In this document: positions 1-8,265 of the stretch, in pieces
Position numbering within the stretch: position 1 is the first letter of the stretch
How the letters are laid out: every line of letters begins with the position of its first letter
Source of the DNA: Lentimicrobiaceae bacterium
GTDB lineage: Bacteria > Bacteroidota > Bacteroidia > Bacteroidales > P3
Assembly: GCA_022510485.1 (NCBI GenBank)
Contig: JAFLTI010000003.1
Coordinates: 32,405-96,404 of the forward strand
DNA length: 64,000 bases
Direction of reading: 5' to 3'
Program-made: the position numbers and the translations under genes
Notes under the pieces: generated by a model
Databases searched by the model: none
What the model saw: the letters and a program-made list of their open reading frames with translations, nothing else
What the model was told of the DNA's origin: nothing

Positions 1-797
1 CATACTTTTTTGCGTTCCTCCACATCGGGAGCGGGGAGTTCGCCTCCGCTTTGCATAAAGTGTTTTACCTGTGCAAAAATCCAAGGATTTCCGATAGCCG
101 CCCTGCCGATAAGAATACCGTCTACTCCGTACTCTTGTTTGGCTTGCACGGCTTTTTGCGCCGAATCTATATCGCCGTTGCCGAATACGGGAATATGCAT
201 ACGCGGATTGTTCTTTACCTGCCCTATAAGGCTCCAGTCGGCAATGCCGCCGTAGAGCTGGGCGCGGGTGCGTCCGTGTATGCTGATGGCGGCTATACCT
301 GCATCTTGCAGGCGTTCCGCCACTTCTACTATGGGTTTGCTGCTTGCATCCCAGCCCAAGCGGGTCTTTACCGTTACAGGCAGGTTTATTTCCTGCATGG
401 CTCTTACTACGGCAGAGGTTACCGCCACCATTTTGGGTATATCCTGCAAGATGCCGCTACCCGCACCCTTGCTTACGATTTTGCGCACGGGGCAGCCCCA
501 GTTGAGGTCTATGAAGTCGGGCTGTTTGGAGGCGGCTATTTCGGCGGCACGGCGCATACTCTGCTCGTCGTGCCCAAAAATCTGAATACCGGTGGGGCGT
601 TCTTCGGGGCGGAACTCCATTTTGGAGAGCGTTTTTTGAGCCAAGCGCACTACGGCGTCTGAAGATACAAATTCACTTACCAACACATCTGCCCCATATT
701 GTTTGCACAGACTGCGGAAAGGAGCGTCGGTAACCGCTTCCATAGGCGAAAGCCAAAGCGGAAAATCGCCCAAGTCGATATTGCCTATTCGAGCCAT
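1..797 (-). CDS. dusB: tRNA-dihydrouridine synthase, DusB-like (partial, 3' end outside window)
   Basis: Reads from ATG at 797 off the left edge; 265 residues are visible, so it is missing from the ORF track only because it has no stop in the window. The product is an FMN-dependent enzyme reducing uridines in the tRNA D-loop. Visible family marks are an N-terminal PMEAVTDAPFR segment, the catalytic NWGCPV motif (Cys about residue 102), K-TRLGWD, IHGRTR, and the FMN phosphate-binding GNGDI and GRAAIGNPWIF segments near the end. Its start lies 13 bases inside the end of the upstream pfkB-type gene, so translation is probably coupled. The exact Dus subtype is inferred from similarity only. Confidence 0.93.
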   Translation of the reverse strand, partial: MARIGNIDLGDFPLWLSPMEAVTDAPFRSLCKQYGADVLVSEFVSSDAVVRLAQKTLSKMEFRPEERPTGIQIFGHDEQSMRRAAEIAASKQPDFIDLNWGCPVRKIVSKGAGSGILQDIPKMVAVTSAVVRAMQEINLPVTVKTRLGWDASSKPIVEVAERLQDAGIAAISIHGRTRAQLYGGIADWSLIGQVKNNPRMHIPVFGNGDIDSAQKAVQAKQEYGVDGILIGRAAIGNPWIFAQVKHFMQSGGELPAPDVEERKKV

Positions 798-1825
798 CGG
801 GTGTTCCGTTCTTCGATTTTACGGATTCGGGGCAGGAGTTCCCGCCACTGCGCGGCAGTGAGTTTTGGTCCTGTAACCTGCACTACTTGGGTGGCAACGG
901 TGGAGGCGATTTCGCCACATTCCTGTACGCCGAGCCCGCGGCTCATGCCGTACAGGAATCCGGCGGCATAACTGTCGCCGGCACCGTTGCTGTCGGTCTT
1001 TACCACTTTGTCGGCATCTATCGTATGGAGTTTGCCCCGGTGCATCACAATCGAGCCTCGGGAGCCGAGTTTGATTACCGCCACCGCCACTTGCTCAGCC
1101 AAAAGGTTCAAGGCTTGCAGGCTGTCTTTGCCTGTAAAGGCAAGCGCTTCTTCTTCGTTGGCAAAAACCACGTCTACCATAGGCAGTATATGGCGTATAA
1201 ACTCAAGATGACTCTTTACGATATTGTAGCTTGCCAAATCCAAGGAAATCACCATACCGCATTGGTTTGCCGTTTGCAGCGCCTTTTCAAGCAGGGCGTA
1301 ATTCTGCACCATATAACCCTCAATATGGAAATAGCCGTACTGCGAAAATATTTCGGGGCGGATATTTTCTTCGGTCATAGAACAGGCAGCTCCCAAATAA
1401 GTGGCGAAAGTGCGCTCCGTATCGGGGCTCATCAAGGTGATTGCCGTTCCGGTAGGCGTTTCGATACGCTTAAAGTAGGGCGTGATGCCGTGGTTGGTAA
1501 GGTGTTCTATATAAAAATCACCGTAAATGTCGTTTTTGCCGATTTGCCCTATAAAGCCGCAATGCCCTCCCAAAGCGGCAATGGAAGTAATGGTATTGGA
1601 AGCCGAGCCACCTGTGGCTAAAACAGGTTGGGTCTGTCCGAAATAATTGAGGATTACCCCTGCCTGTTGCTGGTCTATAAGGGTCATGCTGCCCTTGGGC
1701 AATGCCCACTTTTCCAGCAACTCGTCGGAGGGAAGCTGAAAGATAAGGTCAACCAAGGCGTTTCCCATACCGAGAATCTTACCTTGTTTGGAAAGTTTTT
1801 TGTTTGCTTGCATAGCTTTGCTCAT
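785..1825 (-). CDS. PfkB-family carbohydrate/nucleoside kinase (adenosine kinase-like)
   Basis: A 346-residue sugar kinase of the ribokinase/PfkB fold. Near the N-terminus it has GMGNALVDLIF and the substrate-binding GGSASNT segment; near the C-terminus it has NGAGDSYAAGFLYG, holding the anion hole and catalytic Asp. The TGTAITLMSPDTERTFATYLGA segment resembles the adenosine-kinase-like clade, but substrate cannot be fixed from sequence. I chose the ATG at 1825 rather than the longer frame from 1894, because it forms an ATGA overlap with the priA stop and because the extra 23 residues are Cys/Pro/Arg rich and look like read-through of priA in another frame. It overlaps dusB downstream. Confidence 0.9.
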   Translation of the reverse strand: MSKAMQANKKLSKQGKILGMGNALVDLIFQLPSDELLEKWALPKGSMTLIDQQQAGVILNYFGQTQPVLATGGSASNTITSIAALGGHCGFIGQIGKNDIYGDFYIEHLTNHGITPYFKRIETPTGTAITLMSPDTERTFATYLGAACSMTEENIRPEIFSQYGYFHIEGYMVQNYALLEKALQTANQCGMVISLDLASYNIVKSHLEFIRHILPMVDVVFANEEEALAFTGKDSLQALNLLAEQVAVAVIKLGSRGSIVMHRGKLHTIDADKVVKTDSNGAGDSYAAGFLYGMSRGLGVQECGEIASTVATQVVQVTGPKLTAAQWRELLPRIRKIEERNTRWLE

Positions 1826-4275
1826 TGAGGGTCTACATCTACCACAACACGCAGTTTGGCAAAACGGTTGTCGGATAAAAAGCGGTCTATACATTGCTGC
1901 AGGCGGGCTTTCATCCGTTCTATTTGCGGCGTGCGTTCTATCTTTAACAAAATTTCCTGTATATAATATGTATTGATGCGGCTCACTATGGGGTATTGAG
2001 GCCCCAGCACACGTTCCCCGAAAATGTTTTTCAAATCGCCTGCCAGCGCGCGCCCCGCCTCAAACACAAGGGCGTCGTCTTTATGGCGCAGGCTCAACCG
2101 TATCAAGCGGTAAAAAGGCGGATAGCGAAAAAGCATACGTTCCTGAATCTGATGGGTGTACATAGAGGCATAATCGCTGTTCATCACATCCTGTATTACC
2201 TGAAGTTCGGGCTTATGGGTCTGTATCACCACTTCGCCGCCTCCCTCCTTTCTGCCTGCCCGTCCGCTCACTTGGGTCATCAAATGAAAACTGCGTTCGT
2301 AAGACCTGAAGTCGGGAAAAGAGATCAGGCTGTCCGCATCTAAAATACCCACCACTGCCACGTTGTCAAAGTCAAGCCCTTTGGTAACCATCTGCGTGCC
2401 TACCAAAATATCGGTCTTACGGTTCTGAAAGTTCTCTATTATCTTATGGTAAGAGCCTTTGGCGCGGGTGCTGTCTAAATCCATGCGCTCTATCTTGGCT
2501 TGGGGAAAGAGCAGCTGCAAATCTTCTTCTATGCGCTCCGTTCCAAAGCCTTTCATACGCAAGGAAGGATTACCGCATTGGGGGCATAGCTTGGGCTGGT
2601 TTATGGTATAACCGCAGTAGTGGCAGAGCAATACCGAGCGGTGCTTGTGATAGGTGAGGGTAACATCGCATTTGCTACAAGCCGGCACATGACCGCACAC
2701 CTCACATTCCAAGCGGGTGGAAAAGCCTCTCCGGTTCTTAAACAGAATTACCTGCTTCTTGTTTTCTAAGGCAAGCCTTATCTTTTCGGCAAGCAGAGAA
2801 GAAAAATTGCCCTGCATACTCTTTTGCCGCTTTTCTTCTTTCAAGTCAGAAACCAAAATATCGGGCAGCTTAACCCCTCCGTAGCGGGTAAAAAGCGTTG
2901 CCAAGGCGTATTTTCCGTGCAGGGCGTTGTAATACGATTCTATGGAGGGAGTGGCGGAACCCAAGAGGGTTTTGGCTCCGTGCAGATGCGCTAAGAAAAC
3001 GGCGGCATCGCGGGCGTGGTAACGGGGGGCGGGATCTTGCTGCTTGTAAGAGGTTTCGTGTTCTTCGTCTACGATAATAAGCCCCAGATTGCTGAAAGGC
3101 AGAAACAATGCCGAGCGCGCGCCCAAAATAACGCGGTAGCGCGTGCCGGTGTTTTTCCAAATCTCTACTTTTTCGGCTTCGTTGTAGCGCGAATGATAAA
3201 CCCCTACCGTATCGCCAAAATACTTGCGCAGGCGCAGAATCATCTGTGCCGATAGGGCTATTTCGGGCAGGAGAAACAACACCTGCTTGCCCTGCTCCAA
3301 AACTTGGCGTATAAGCTGAATGTAGATTTCGGTCTTGCCGCTGGAAGTTACCCCGTGCAGCAGGCACACATCCTTTTGTTGCAAGCCCGATTGTATTTGT
3401 TCCAATGCCGTTTGCTGGGCTTGCGAAAGTTGCACGTTTTCGGGGGCGGTCTTGGCGTTGTCGGCATTTCCCAAACGGCTTTTGGCGCGTTCTGAAATTT
3501 CAAAAACGCCTTTTTTTACCAAAGCGTTCAGGGCGGTGGCGTTCTGCCCCGACTTGGATAACAGCAAGGCTTTGCTTACCAGTCCCTCTTCGGCTTTGAA
3601 ACTGAGGCTCACATAAGCCAAGAGTATCTGTAGTTGAGAAAAGGCGCGTTTTTCCAAGCGGCTGAACAGTTCTTGCTGTAGGTCGGCATTGTCCATATAC
3701 GTATGGCTCCAGCGCACAAAAACTTCGCGCAAAGGGCGGTATCTTTCCGAAATTTCTTCTTTTACGAGTATTACTCCCTGCTCGCGCAAGCCTCGCACCA
3801 AAGGAAAAACCTTGGCCTGCGCCGAGGCTTGCGCGGCCTGTTCAATTGTAATTTCGCCCATGCGCTCTATGGCGGAGATAATATCGAGCTGCCGCTGGTT
3901 GAGCATGGAAATATCCCCGTCAAAATCGGGGTTGAGCACCAGTTTGGTTTCGTTGTCTAACTTAAAGCCGGAGGGCAGTGCGGCTGCCATTATTTCGCCT
4001 TCGGTGCACAGATAGTAGTTTGCCATCCATTTCCAAAAGTCGAATTGCTTTTGGTTTACTACCGGCTCTTCGTCTAATACGGCGATAATGGGCTTTGCCT
4101 GTGCTTGGGCTTCTGTGTGGATGCGCTTTACCAATCCTGCATAAACCTTGCTTTTGCCTAAGGGTACGCAAACGCGCATACCCGCCTGCAGGCGTTCCGC
4201 CATTTCATCGGGAACGGCATAGGTTAGTTCCAGCCGCAAGGGCAGGGGAAGAAGCACATCCGCAAACACGCCCAT
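1822..4275 (-). CDS. priA: Primosomal replication restart helicase PriA
   Basis: An 817-residue superfamily 2 3'-5' helicase that reloads the replisome at stalled forks. Order of parts: an N-terminal DNA-binding domain (about 1-100), a winged-helix-like linker, Walker A GVTSSGKTE (about 308-316), the DEEH Walker B box (about 403-406), then the zinc-binding insertion with CEVC, CSKC, CHYC and CPQC pairs, and helicase motifs including VGTQMVTKGLDFDNV and QVSGRAGR. Length is a little over that of the E. coli protein. It starts 3 bases after the murA stop and its TGA overlaps the next ATG. Regulation is probably that of the whole lpxD-dusB operon. Confidence 0.97.
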   Translation of the reverse strand: MGVFADVLLPLPLRLELTYAVPDEMAERLQAGMRVCVPLGKSKVYAGLVKRIHTEAQAQAKPIIAVLDEEPVVNQKQFDFWKWMANYYLCTEGEIMAAALPSGFKLDNETKLVLNPDFDGDISMLNQRQLDIISAIERMGEITIEQAAQASAQAKVFPLVRGLREQGVILVKEEISERYRPLREVFVRWSHTYMDNADLQQELFSRLEKRAFSQLQILLAYVSLSFKAEEGLVSKALLLSKSGQNATALNALVKKGVFEISERAKSRLGNADNAKTAPENVQLSQAQQTALEQIQSGLQQKDVCLLHGVTSSGKTEIYIQLIRQVLEQGKQVLFLLPEIALSAQMILRLRKYFGDTVGVYHSRYNEAEKVEIWKNTGTRYRVILGARSALFLPFSNLGLIIVDEEHETSYKQQDPAPRYHARDAAVFLAHLHGAKTLLGSATPSIESYYNALHGKYALATLFTRYGGVKLPDILVSDLKEEKRQKSMQGNFSSLLAEKIRLALENKKQVILFKNRRGFSTRLECEVCGHVPACSKCDVTLTYHKHRSVLLCHYCGYTINQPKLCPQCGNPSLRMKGFGTERIEEDLQLLFPQAKIERMDLDSTRAKGSYHKIIENFQNRKTDILVGTQMVTKGLDFDNVAVVGILDADSLISFPDFRSYERSFHLMTQVSGRAGRKEGGGEVVIQTHKPELQVIQDVMNSDYASMYTHQIQERMLFRYPPFYRLIRLSLRHKDDALVFEAGRALAGDLKNIFGERVLGPQYPIVSRINTYYIQEILLKIERTPQIERMKARLQQCIDRFLSDNRFAKLRVVVDVDPQ

Positions 4276-4278
4276 TGC

Positions 4279-5586
4279 TTAAGAAATTCTTTGGATTTGT
4301 GCGCCTAAACGGTTGAGGCGTTCGTCAATCTGCTCGTAACCTCGGTCTATCTGTTCAATATTGTGTATCGTGCTGGTGCCTTCGGCAGACATGGCAGCAA
4401 TTAAAAGCGATACCCCGGCGCGTATATCGGGCGACACCATATCGATACTTTGCAGGGGAGATTGCCTGTCTAAGCCGATAACGGTGGCGCGGTGCGGGTC
4501 GCAAAGAATGATTTTTGCCCCCATGCTGATAAGGTTATCTACAAAGAACAGGCGGCTTTCAAACATCTTTTGATGAATGAGCACACTGCCTTTGGCTTGC
4601 GTTGCGGTTACCAAGGCTATGCTGATTAAGTCGGGAGTGAAGCCCGGCCAAGGAGCGTCTGAAATGGTAAGGATAGAACCGTCGCGGGAGCTTTCTATCG
4701 TATAGTGGTCTTGAGCGGGTACATAGAGATTGTTGCCCTTAAACTCAGTGTAGATGCCCAACTTGGCAAACACTTGGGGAATCAAGCCTAAACTGAGGCG
4801 GTCTATATTGCAGATGGTGATTTCCGAGCGGGTCATGGCTGCCATACCGATAAAACTGCCCACCTCAATCATATCGGGCAGCAAGGTGTGCTCGGTGCCG
4901 TGCAGTTCTTCTACGCCCTCTATCTGCAACAGGTTTGAGCCTATGCCCCGTATCTGCGCTCCCATTCGTACCAACATACGGCAAAGTTGCAGCACATAAG
5001 GTTCGCAGGCAGCGTTAAAGATAACGGTAGTGCCTTTTGCCAACACAGCTGCCATAATGATGTTTGCCGTACCCGTTACCGAGGCTTCTTCAAGCAGCAT
5101 ATAGCGACCTTTGAGCGGGTTGCCGGATACGTAAAAGGCATGTTCGTTCTGATTGTAAGATACGGTGGCACCTAAATTTTCAAAGCCTGTAAAATGGGTG
5201 TCTAATTTGCGGCGGCCTATCTTGTCGCCTCCCGGCTGGGGCACTATGGTATGTCCGATACGGGCTAAGAGCGGACCTGCGGTCATAACCGAGCCGCGCA
5301 AGGTGCCGGTTTTTTTTCTGAAATCTTCGGTGTGCAGATAGTTAGGGTCGATATATTCTGCCTTAAAGACGAAAGTATGGCTTTCGGGGTGTTCCACCTT
5401 AACGCCCATACTTTGTAAGAGTTCAATCAGTTTAAGTACATCGCGGATAAGGGGTACATTGCGTATCGTAACCGCTTCTTTGGTAAGCAGACACGCGCAG
5501 ATAACCTGCAATGCCTCGTTCTTTGCCCCTTGCGGGCTGAGGCATCCGCTTAAGCGTTTTCCGCCTGTAATGGAGAACGAACTCAA
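4279..5586 (-). CDS. murA: UDP-N-acetylglucosamine 1-carboxyvinyltransferase MurA (Asp variant)
   Basis: A 435-residue enzyme for the first committed step of peptidoglycan synthesis, transfer of enolpyruvate from PEP to UDP-GlcNAc in the cytosol. The N-terminal QGAKNEAL holds the conserved Lys22-Asn23 pair. The loop motif usually written PGGC-x-IG reads PGGDKIGRR, so Asp121 takes the place of the Cys115 equivalent; that Cys is the target of fosfomycin. The start is TTG at 5586: it overlaps the DUF4290 TGA as TTGA, and the last codons of DUF4290 form AGGAGGAGG just upstream, a strong Shine-Dalgarno-like tract. The Asp form is, to my recollection, usual in Bacteroidota. Confidence 0.96.
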   Translation of the reverse strand: MSSFSITGGKRLSGCLSPQGAKNEALQVICACLLTKEAVTIRNVPLIRDVLKLIELLQSMGVKVEHPESHTFVFKAEYIDPNYLHTEDFRKKTGTLRGSVMTAGPLLARIGHTIVPQPGGDKIGRRKLDTHFTGFENLGATVSYNQNEHAFYVSGNPLKGRYMLLEEASVTGTANIIMAAVLAKGTTVIFNAACEPYVLQLCRMLVRMGAQIRGIGSNLLQIEGVEELHGTEHTLLPDMIEVGSFIGMAAMTRSEITICNIDRLSLGLIPQVFAKLGIYTEFKGNNLYVPAQDHYTIESSRDGSILTISDAPWPGFTPDLISIALVTATQAKGSVLIHQKMFESRLFFVDNLISMGAKIILCDPHRATVIGLDRQSPLQSIDMVSPDIRAGVSLLIAAMSAEGTSTIHNIEQIDRGYEQIDERLNRLGAQIQRIS

Positions 5587-6347
5587 AACGGCCTCCTCCT
5601 TTTGTAAACGGATGTTCTGGGCGCAAAACCCGGATTGTTTTCGCGGCTGTTGTAGCGGCGCGAGCCGGAATCGTTACCGTTGCCGTTGCTGCGGCTGTAG
5701 TGACCGTTGTTGTGGTAGTTTCCGTAAGAACGCCTGCCGGTGTTTTCGTAGGCACTTACGTTGATGTATTTGTTTTTGCGTTCCAAGCCCGGCTTGTTGT
5801 AGAAAGAAGAATATACTTCTCCTTTCATAGCGTCGGTATAGGTAATCTTGCCGCCGGATATGATATGCAGGTGTTCGGCTACCAAATCATCGCTCAGAAT
5901 ATCGTCGTTCCACAGGTAATAAGATTTTTTCATCTGCACCGTGATAAGGTTCAGCGCAGCGTCTTTTTCCGCTCCGTCAGGCATTTGGGCAGCCTTGAGA
6001 ATCATGGCTTCGAGGGTCTTGCCGTAGTAGCGGAACTTGATAGGGGTCTGACGATATACAAAAGGCGTTGCCGGAGCCGAAACCTTAACCGCTTCGGGGG
6101 CGGGGTAGGGATTATCTATATCGAGCTTGAAATCGCTCATAATAATAAGCTGGTCGTAGAGCTTGTGCATATAGTCGTCTAACTCGCGCACTTGCGGATT
6201 GAGCACTTCCATAAAGCGGAGTATGGTCTGGGCGGCGCGGTTACGGGCGGTCTTGCTGGGTATCTTAACGGCAAAATCCACCATAGTCTGGATTCCTCTG
6301 CCGTATTCGGTATAAACAAGAGGTCTTCTTTGCGTATTGTATTCCAT
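5583..6347 (-). CDS. DUF4290 family protein with Arg/Gly/Asn-rich tail
   Basis: A 254-residue protein of unknown function in a family I know only from Bacteroidota. The start MEYNTQRRPL at 6347 is preferred over the track start at 6422, because family members begin this way and a promoter-like TATTTTTG lies between. Residues about 1-190 are a mostly helical conserved domain (LPxYGR-like EYGRGIQ, then PAPEAVKV). The last 60 residues are low complexity: YGNYHNNGHYSRSNGNGNDSG followed by SRRYNSREN and ending KRRRPF, a composition seen in disordered RNA-binding tails. The gene sits between truB (tRNA pseudouridylation) and murA. A role in RNA or envelope biology is only a guess. Confidence 0.85.
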   Translation of the reverse strand: MEYNTQRRPLVYTEYGRGIQTMVDFAVKIPSKTARNRAAQTILRFMEVLNPQVRELDDYMHKLYDQLIIMSDFKLDIDNPYPAPEAVKVSAPATPFVYRQTPIKFRYYGKTLEAMILKAAQMPDGAEKDAALNLITVQMKKSYYLWNDDILSDDLVAEHLHIISGGKITYTDAMKGEVYSSFYNKPGLERKNKYINVSAYENTGRRSYGNYHNNGHYSRSNGNGNDSGSRRYNSRENNPGFAPRTSVYKRRRPF

Positions 6348-6385
6348 AATTAGAACAAAACTTTTCTGCTTTCTTTGATAAGTTC

Positions 6386-6393
6386 CAAAAATA
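6386..6393 (-). promoter_or_regulatory. Possible internal promoter (-7 box) before the DUF4290 gene
   Basis: The minus strand reads TATTTTTG, an exact TAnnTTTG box, 38 bases before the DUF4290 ATG in the 46-base gap after truB. No good -33 TTTG is seen at the usual distance, so this is a weak call. Confidence 0.35.
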
Positions 6394-7098
6394 CTAATTT
6401 TTTGGGTAATTGAGGAATTCATCCACTTGTTGGGCGTCTTCCACCTTAAAGTTGCCTATTTTGGTGCGGCGCAGGGCGGAAAGGTAGGCTCCGCAACCCA
6501 AGAGTTCTCCAAAATCCCTTGCTACGGAACGTATGTAGGTGCCCTTGCTGCAAACAATGCGAAAGGCCACCTGAGGCAAAGCCATGCGCGTAATCTCAAA
6601 TTCGTATAGGGTAACCGCTTTGGCATCCAATTTGAGTTCCTTGTCGGCACGCGCCAGATTGTAGGCTCGCTTGCCGTCTACCTTAACGGCAGAAAATATC
6701 GGAGGAACCTGCATAATCTGCCCCGTAAGCCGGCTTACGGCAGCCCGTATCTCGTTTTCTCCGATGTGGCTGTAATCCCCGTATGGAATTACCTCGCTTT
6801 CCAAATCGAAACTCTTGGTAACCGAACCTATAACGAAAGTGCCCGTGTACTCTTTTTTTTGAGCCTGAAATTCTTCTATTTTCTTGGTGAACTTTCCAGT
6901 GCAGATAATCAGAAGCCCGCTCGCCAGAGGGTCTAAGGTGCCGGCGTGCCCTGTCTTTACGCGACGTCCCACCTGTTTATGCGCCCAGTTGCGAACCCGG
7001 CTCACCACATTGAACGAGGTCCAATTCAGAGGTTTGTCAACCAAAATAACCTGTCCGGTCTCGAGCGGATGCCGTTCGTTTTCCGGAATTTCCGCCAT
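6394..7098 (-). CDS. truB: tRNA pseudouridine(55) synthase TruB
   Basis: A 234-residue pseudouridine synthase that modifies U55 in the T-loop of tRNAs. The catalytic motif GHAGTLDPLASGLL is present with the nucleophilic Asp at about residue 56. KVDGKRAYNLAR and CSKGTYIRSVARDFG are the other family segments. It is shorter than the E. coli enzyme (about 314 residues) because the C-terminal PUA-like domain is reduced, as is common in this phylum. It starts 4 bases after the lpxD stop and belongs to the same operon. Confidence 0.96.
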   Translation of the reverse strand: MAEIPENERHPLETGQVILVDKPLNWTSFNVVSRVRNWAHKQVGRRVKTGHAGTLDPLASGLLIICTGKFTKKIEEFQAQKKEYTGTFVIGSVTKSFDLESEVIPYGDYSHIGENEIRAAVSRLTGQIMQVPPIFSAVKVDGKRAYNLARADKELKLDAKAVTLYEFEITRMALPQVAFRIVCSKGTYIRSVARDFGELLGCGAYLSALRRTKIGNFKVEDAQQVDEFLNYPKN

Positions 7099-7102
7099 GA
7101 CT

Positions 7103-8140
7103 TTATTTTTTTAAGTCCGCCAATTCCTTTTCTACTTGGGCAAGGCGTTCTACAATACTGTCTAAGTTCTTAAAGTGAACGCAGGAACGGCGAAAAACAG
7201 CGGGATCCAAAGGAGGTGCGCCGATAAGCACGGCATTTTCTTTGCGAACCGAACCGGGAACGCCTGTCTGTGCGGCCAACATCACGCCATTGGCTATGGA
7301 AATATGACCGGCAACGCCCACCTGTCCGCCCAGCATACAGTTCTCTCCTATCTTGGTAGAGCCTGCAACGCCCGCCTGAGAAGCCATTACCGTATTTTTG
7401 CCCACCACCACATTGTGACCGATTTGAATCAGGTTGTCGAGCTTTACCCCTTCTTTAATAATGGTGGAACCCATAGTGGCCTTGTCTACGCAGGTGTTGG
7501 CGCCTATTTCCACATTGTCTTCCAAAACTACATTACCTATTTGGGGTATCTTTTCGTAACTGCCGTTGTTGGGAGCAAAACCGAAGCCGTCGGCACCGAT
7601 TACCGCCCCTGCCTGCAAGATGCAAGCCTTACCGATACGGCTGTGGGCATAAATCTTCACGCCCGGATAAATAATACAATTTTCTTTTATATGTACTTGG
7701 CTTCCTACGTAGCATTGAGGATAAATCTTGCAGCCGTCGCCGATTTCAGCTCCGGAGGATATCACACAGAACTCTCCGATATACACATCTTTACCTATCT
7801 TGGCATCGGGAGCTACAAACGCGAGGCTTGAAATACCCGGTTTGGGCGAGGTGTATTCATTATAGAAAGCCAGCAGGCGGGCAAAGGCTTCGTACGAATT
7901 TTCCACACGGATCAAAGCCGCCTGAATAGGGTGTTCCGCTACAAAATCCTTGCTTACGATTACTGCCGAGGCTTTGGTTTCATAAATGTAGGGAGTGTAT
8001 TTGGGATTGGCTAAAAACGTAAGACCACCCGAAAAACCTTCTTCTATCTTGCAGAGCGTGGTAATCACGGCGTCCGCATTGCCGTTTTCGACGGTTCCTC
8101 CGATAATTCCGGCAATTTTTGCAAGCGTAAAGTTGATCAT
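7103..8140 (-). CDS. lpxD: UDP-3-O-(3-hydroxyacyl)glucosamine N-acyltransferase LpxD
   Basis: A 345-residue lipid A enzyme that adds the second acyl chain to UDP-3-O-acyl-glucosamine from acyl-ACP in the cytosol. The N-terminal uridine-binding domain (about 1-100) is followed by a long left-handed beta helix of hexapeptide repeats such as [13 protein letters not shown] and IGDGCKIYP. The catalytic His is in [10 protein letters not shown] (about residue 242), and ADGFGFA marks the nucleotide pocket. It is the first gene of the minus-strand operon and has its own promoter upstream, divergent from the SAM hydrolase gene. Confidence 0.97.
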   Translation of the reverse strand: MINFTLAKIAGIIGGTVENGNADAVITTLCKIEEGFSGGLTFLANPKYTPYIYETKASAVIVSKDFVAEHPIQAALIRVENSYEAFARLLAFYNEYTSPKPGISSLAFVAPDAKIGKDVYIGEFCVISSGAEIGDGCKIYPQCYVGSQVHIKENCIIYPGVKIYAHSRIGKACILQAGAVIGADGFGFAPNNGSYEKIPQIGNVVLEDNVEIGANTCVDKATMGSTIIKEGVKLDNLIQIGHNVVVGKNTVMASQAGVAGSTKIGENCMLGGQVGVAGHISIANGVMLAAQTGVPGSVRKENAVLIGAPPLDPAVFRRSCVHFKNLDSIVERLAQVEKELADLKK

Positions 8141-8191
8141 ATCTTCGATTATTTACGATACCGGCGCACCAAAACCAGCCGGCAATCTCCG

Positions 8192-8222
8192 CAAAGATAC
8201 GAAATAAGCAAACGTGTAACAA
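8192..8222 (-). promoter_or_regulatory. Promoter of the lpxD operon
   Basis: On the minus strand TTGT (8222-8219) and TATCTTTG (8199-8192) are separated by 19 bases, matching the Bacteroidota -33/-7 pattern. The leader would be about 45 bases. It is back to back with the promoter of the SAM hydrolase gene. Confidence 0.7.
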
Positions 8223-8226
8223 GCAA

Positions 8227-8257
8227 TTGGATATTCCGTATCTAAGCCGTAACTTTG
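8227..8257 (+). promoter_or_regulatory. Promoter of the SAM hydrolase/GldFG operon
   Basis: TTGG (8227-8230), 19 bases, then TAACTTTG (8250-8257). The expected start site is only a few bases before the ATG at 8266, so the transcript may be leaderless or nearly so. Confidence 0.6.
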
Positions 8258-8265
8258 TGAGGAAT

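Noticed and set aside
887-1621. 244-codon plus-strand frame opposite the PfkB-type kinase
   Set aside because: Shadow frame; the minus strand has clear kinase motifs.
4279-5586. MurA as an inactive enzyme because the Cys is missing
   Set aside because: Asp at this position is known to support activity, and Lys22/Asn23 and other motifs are intact.
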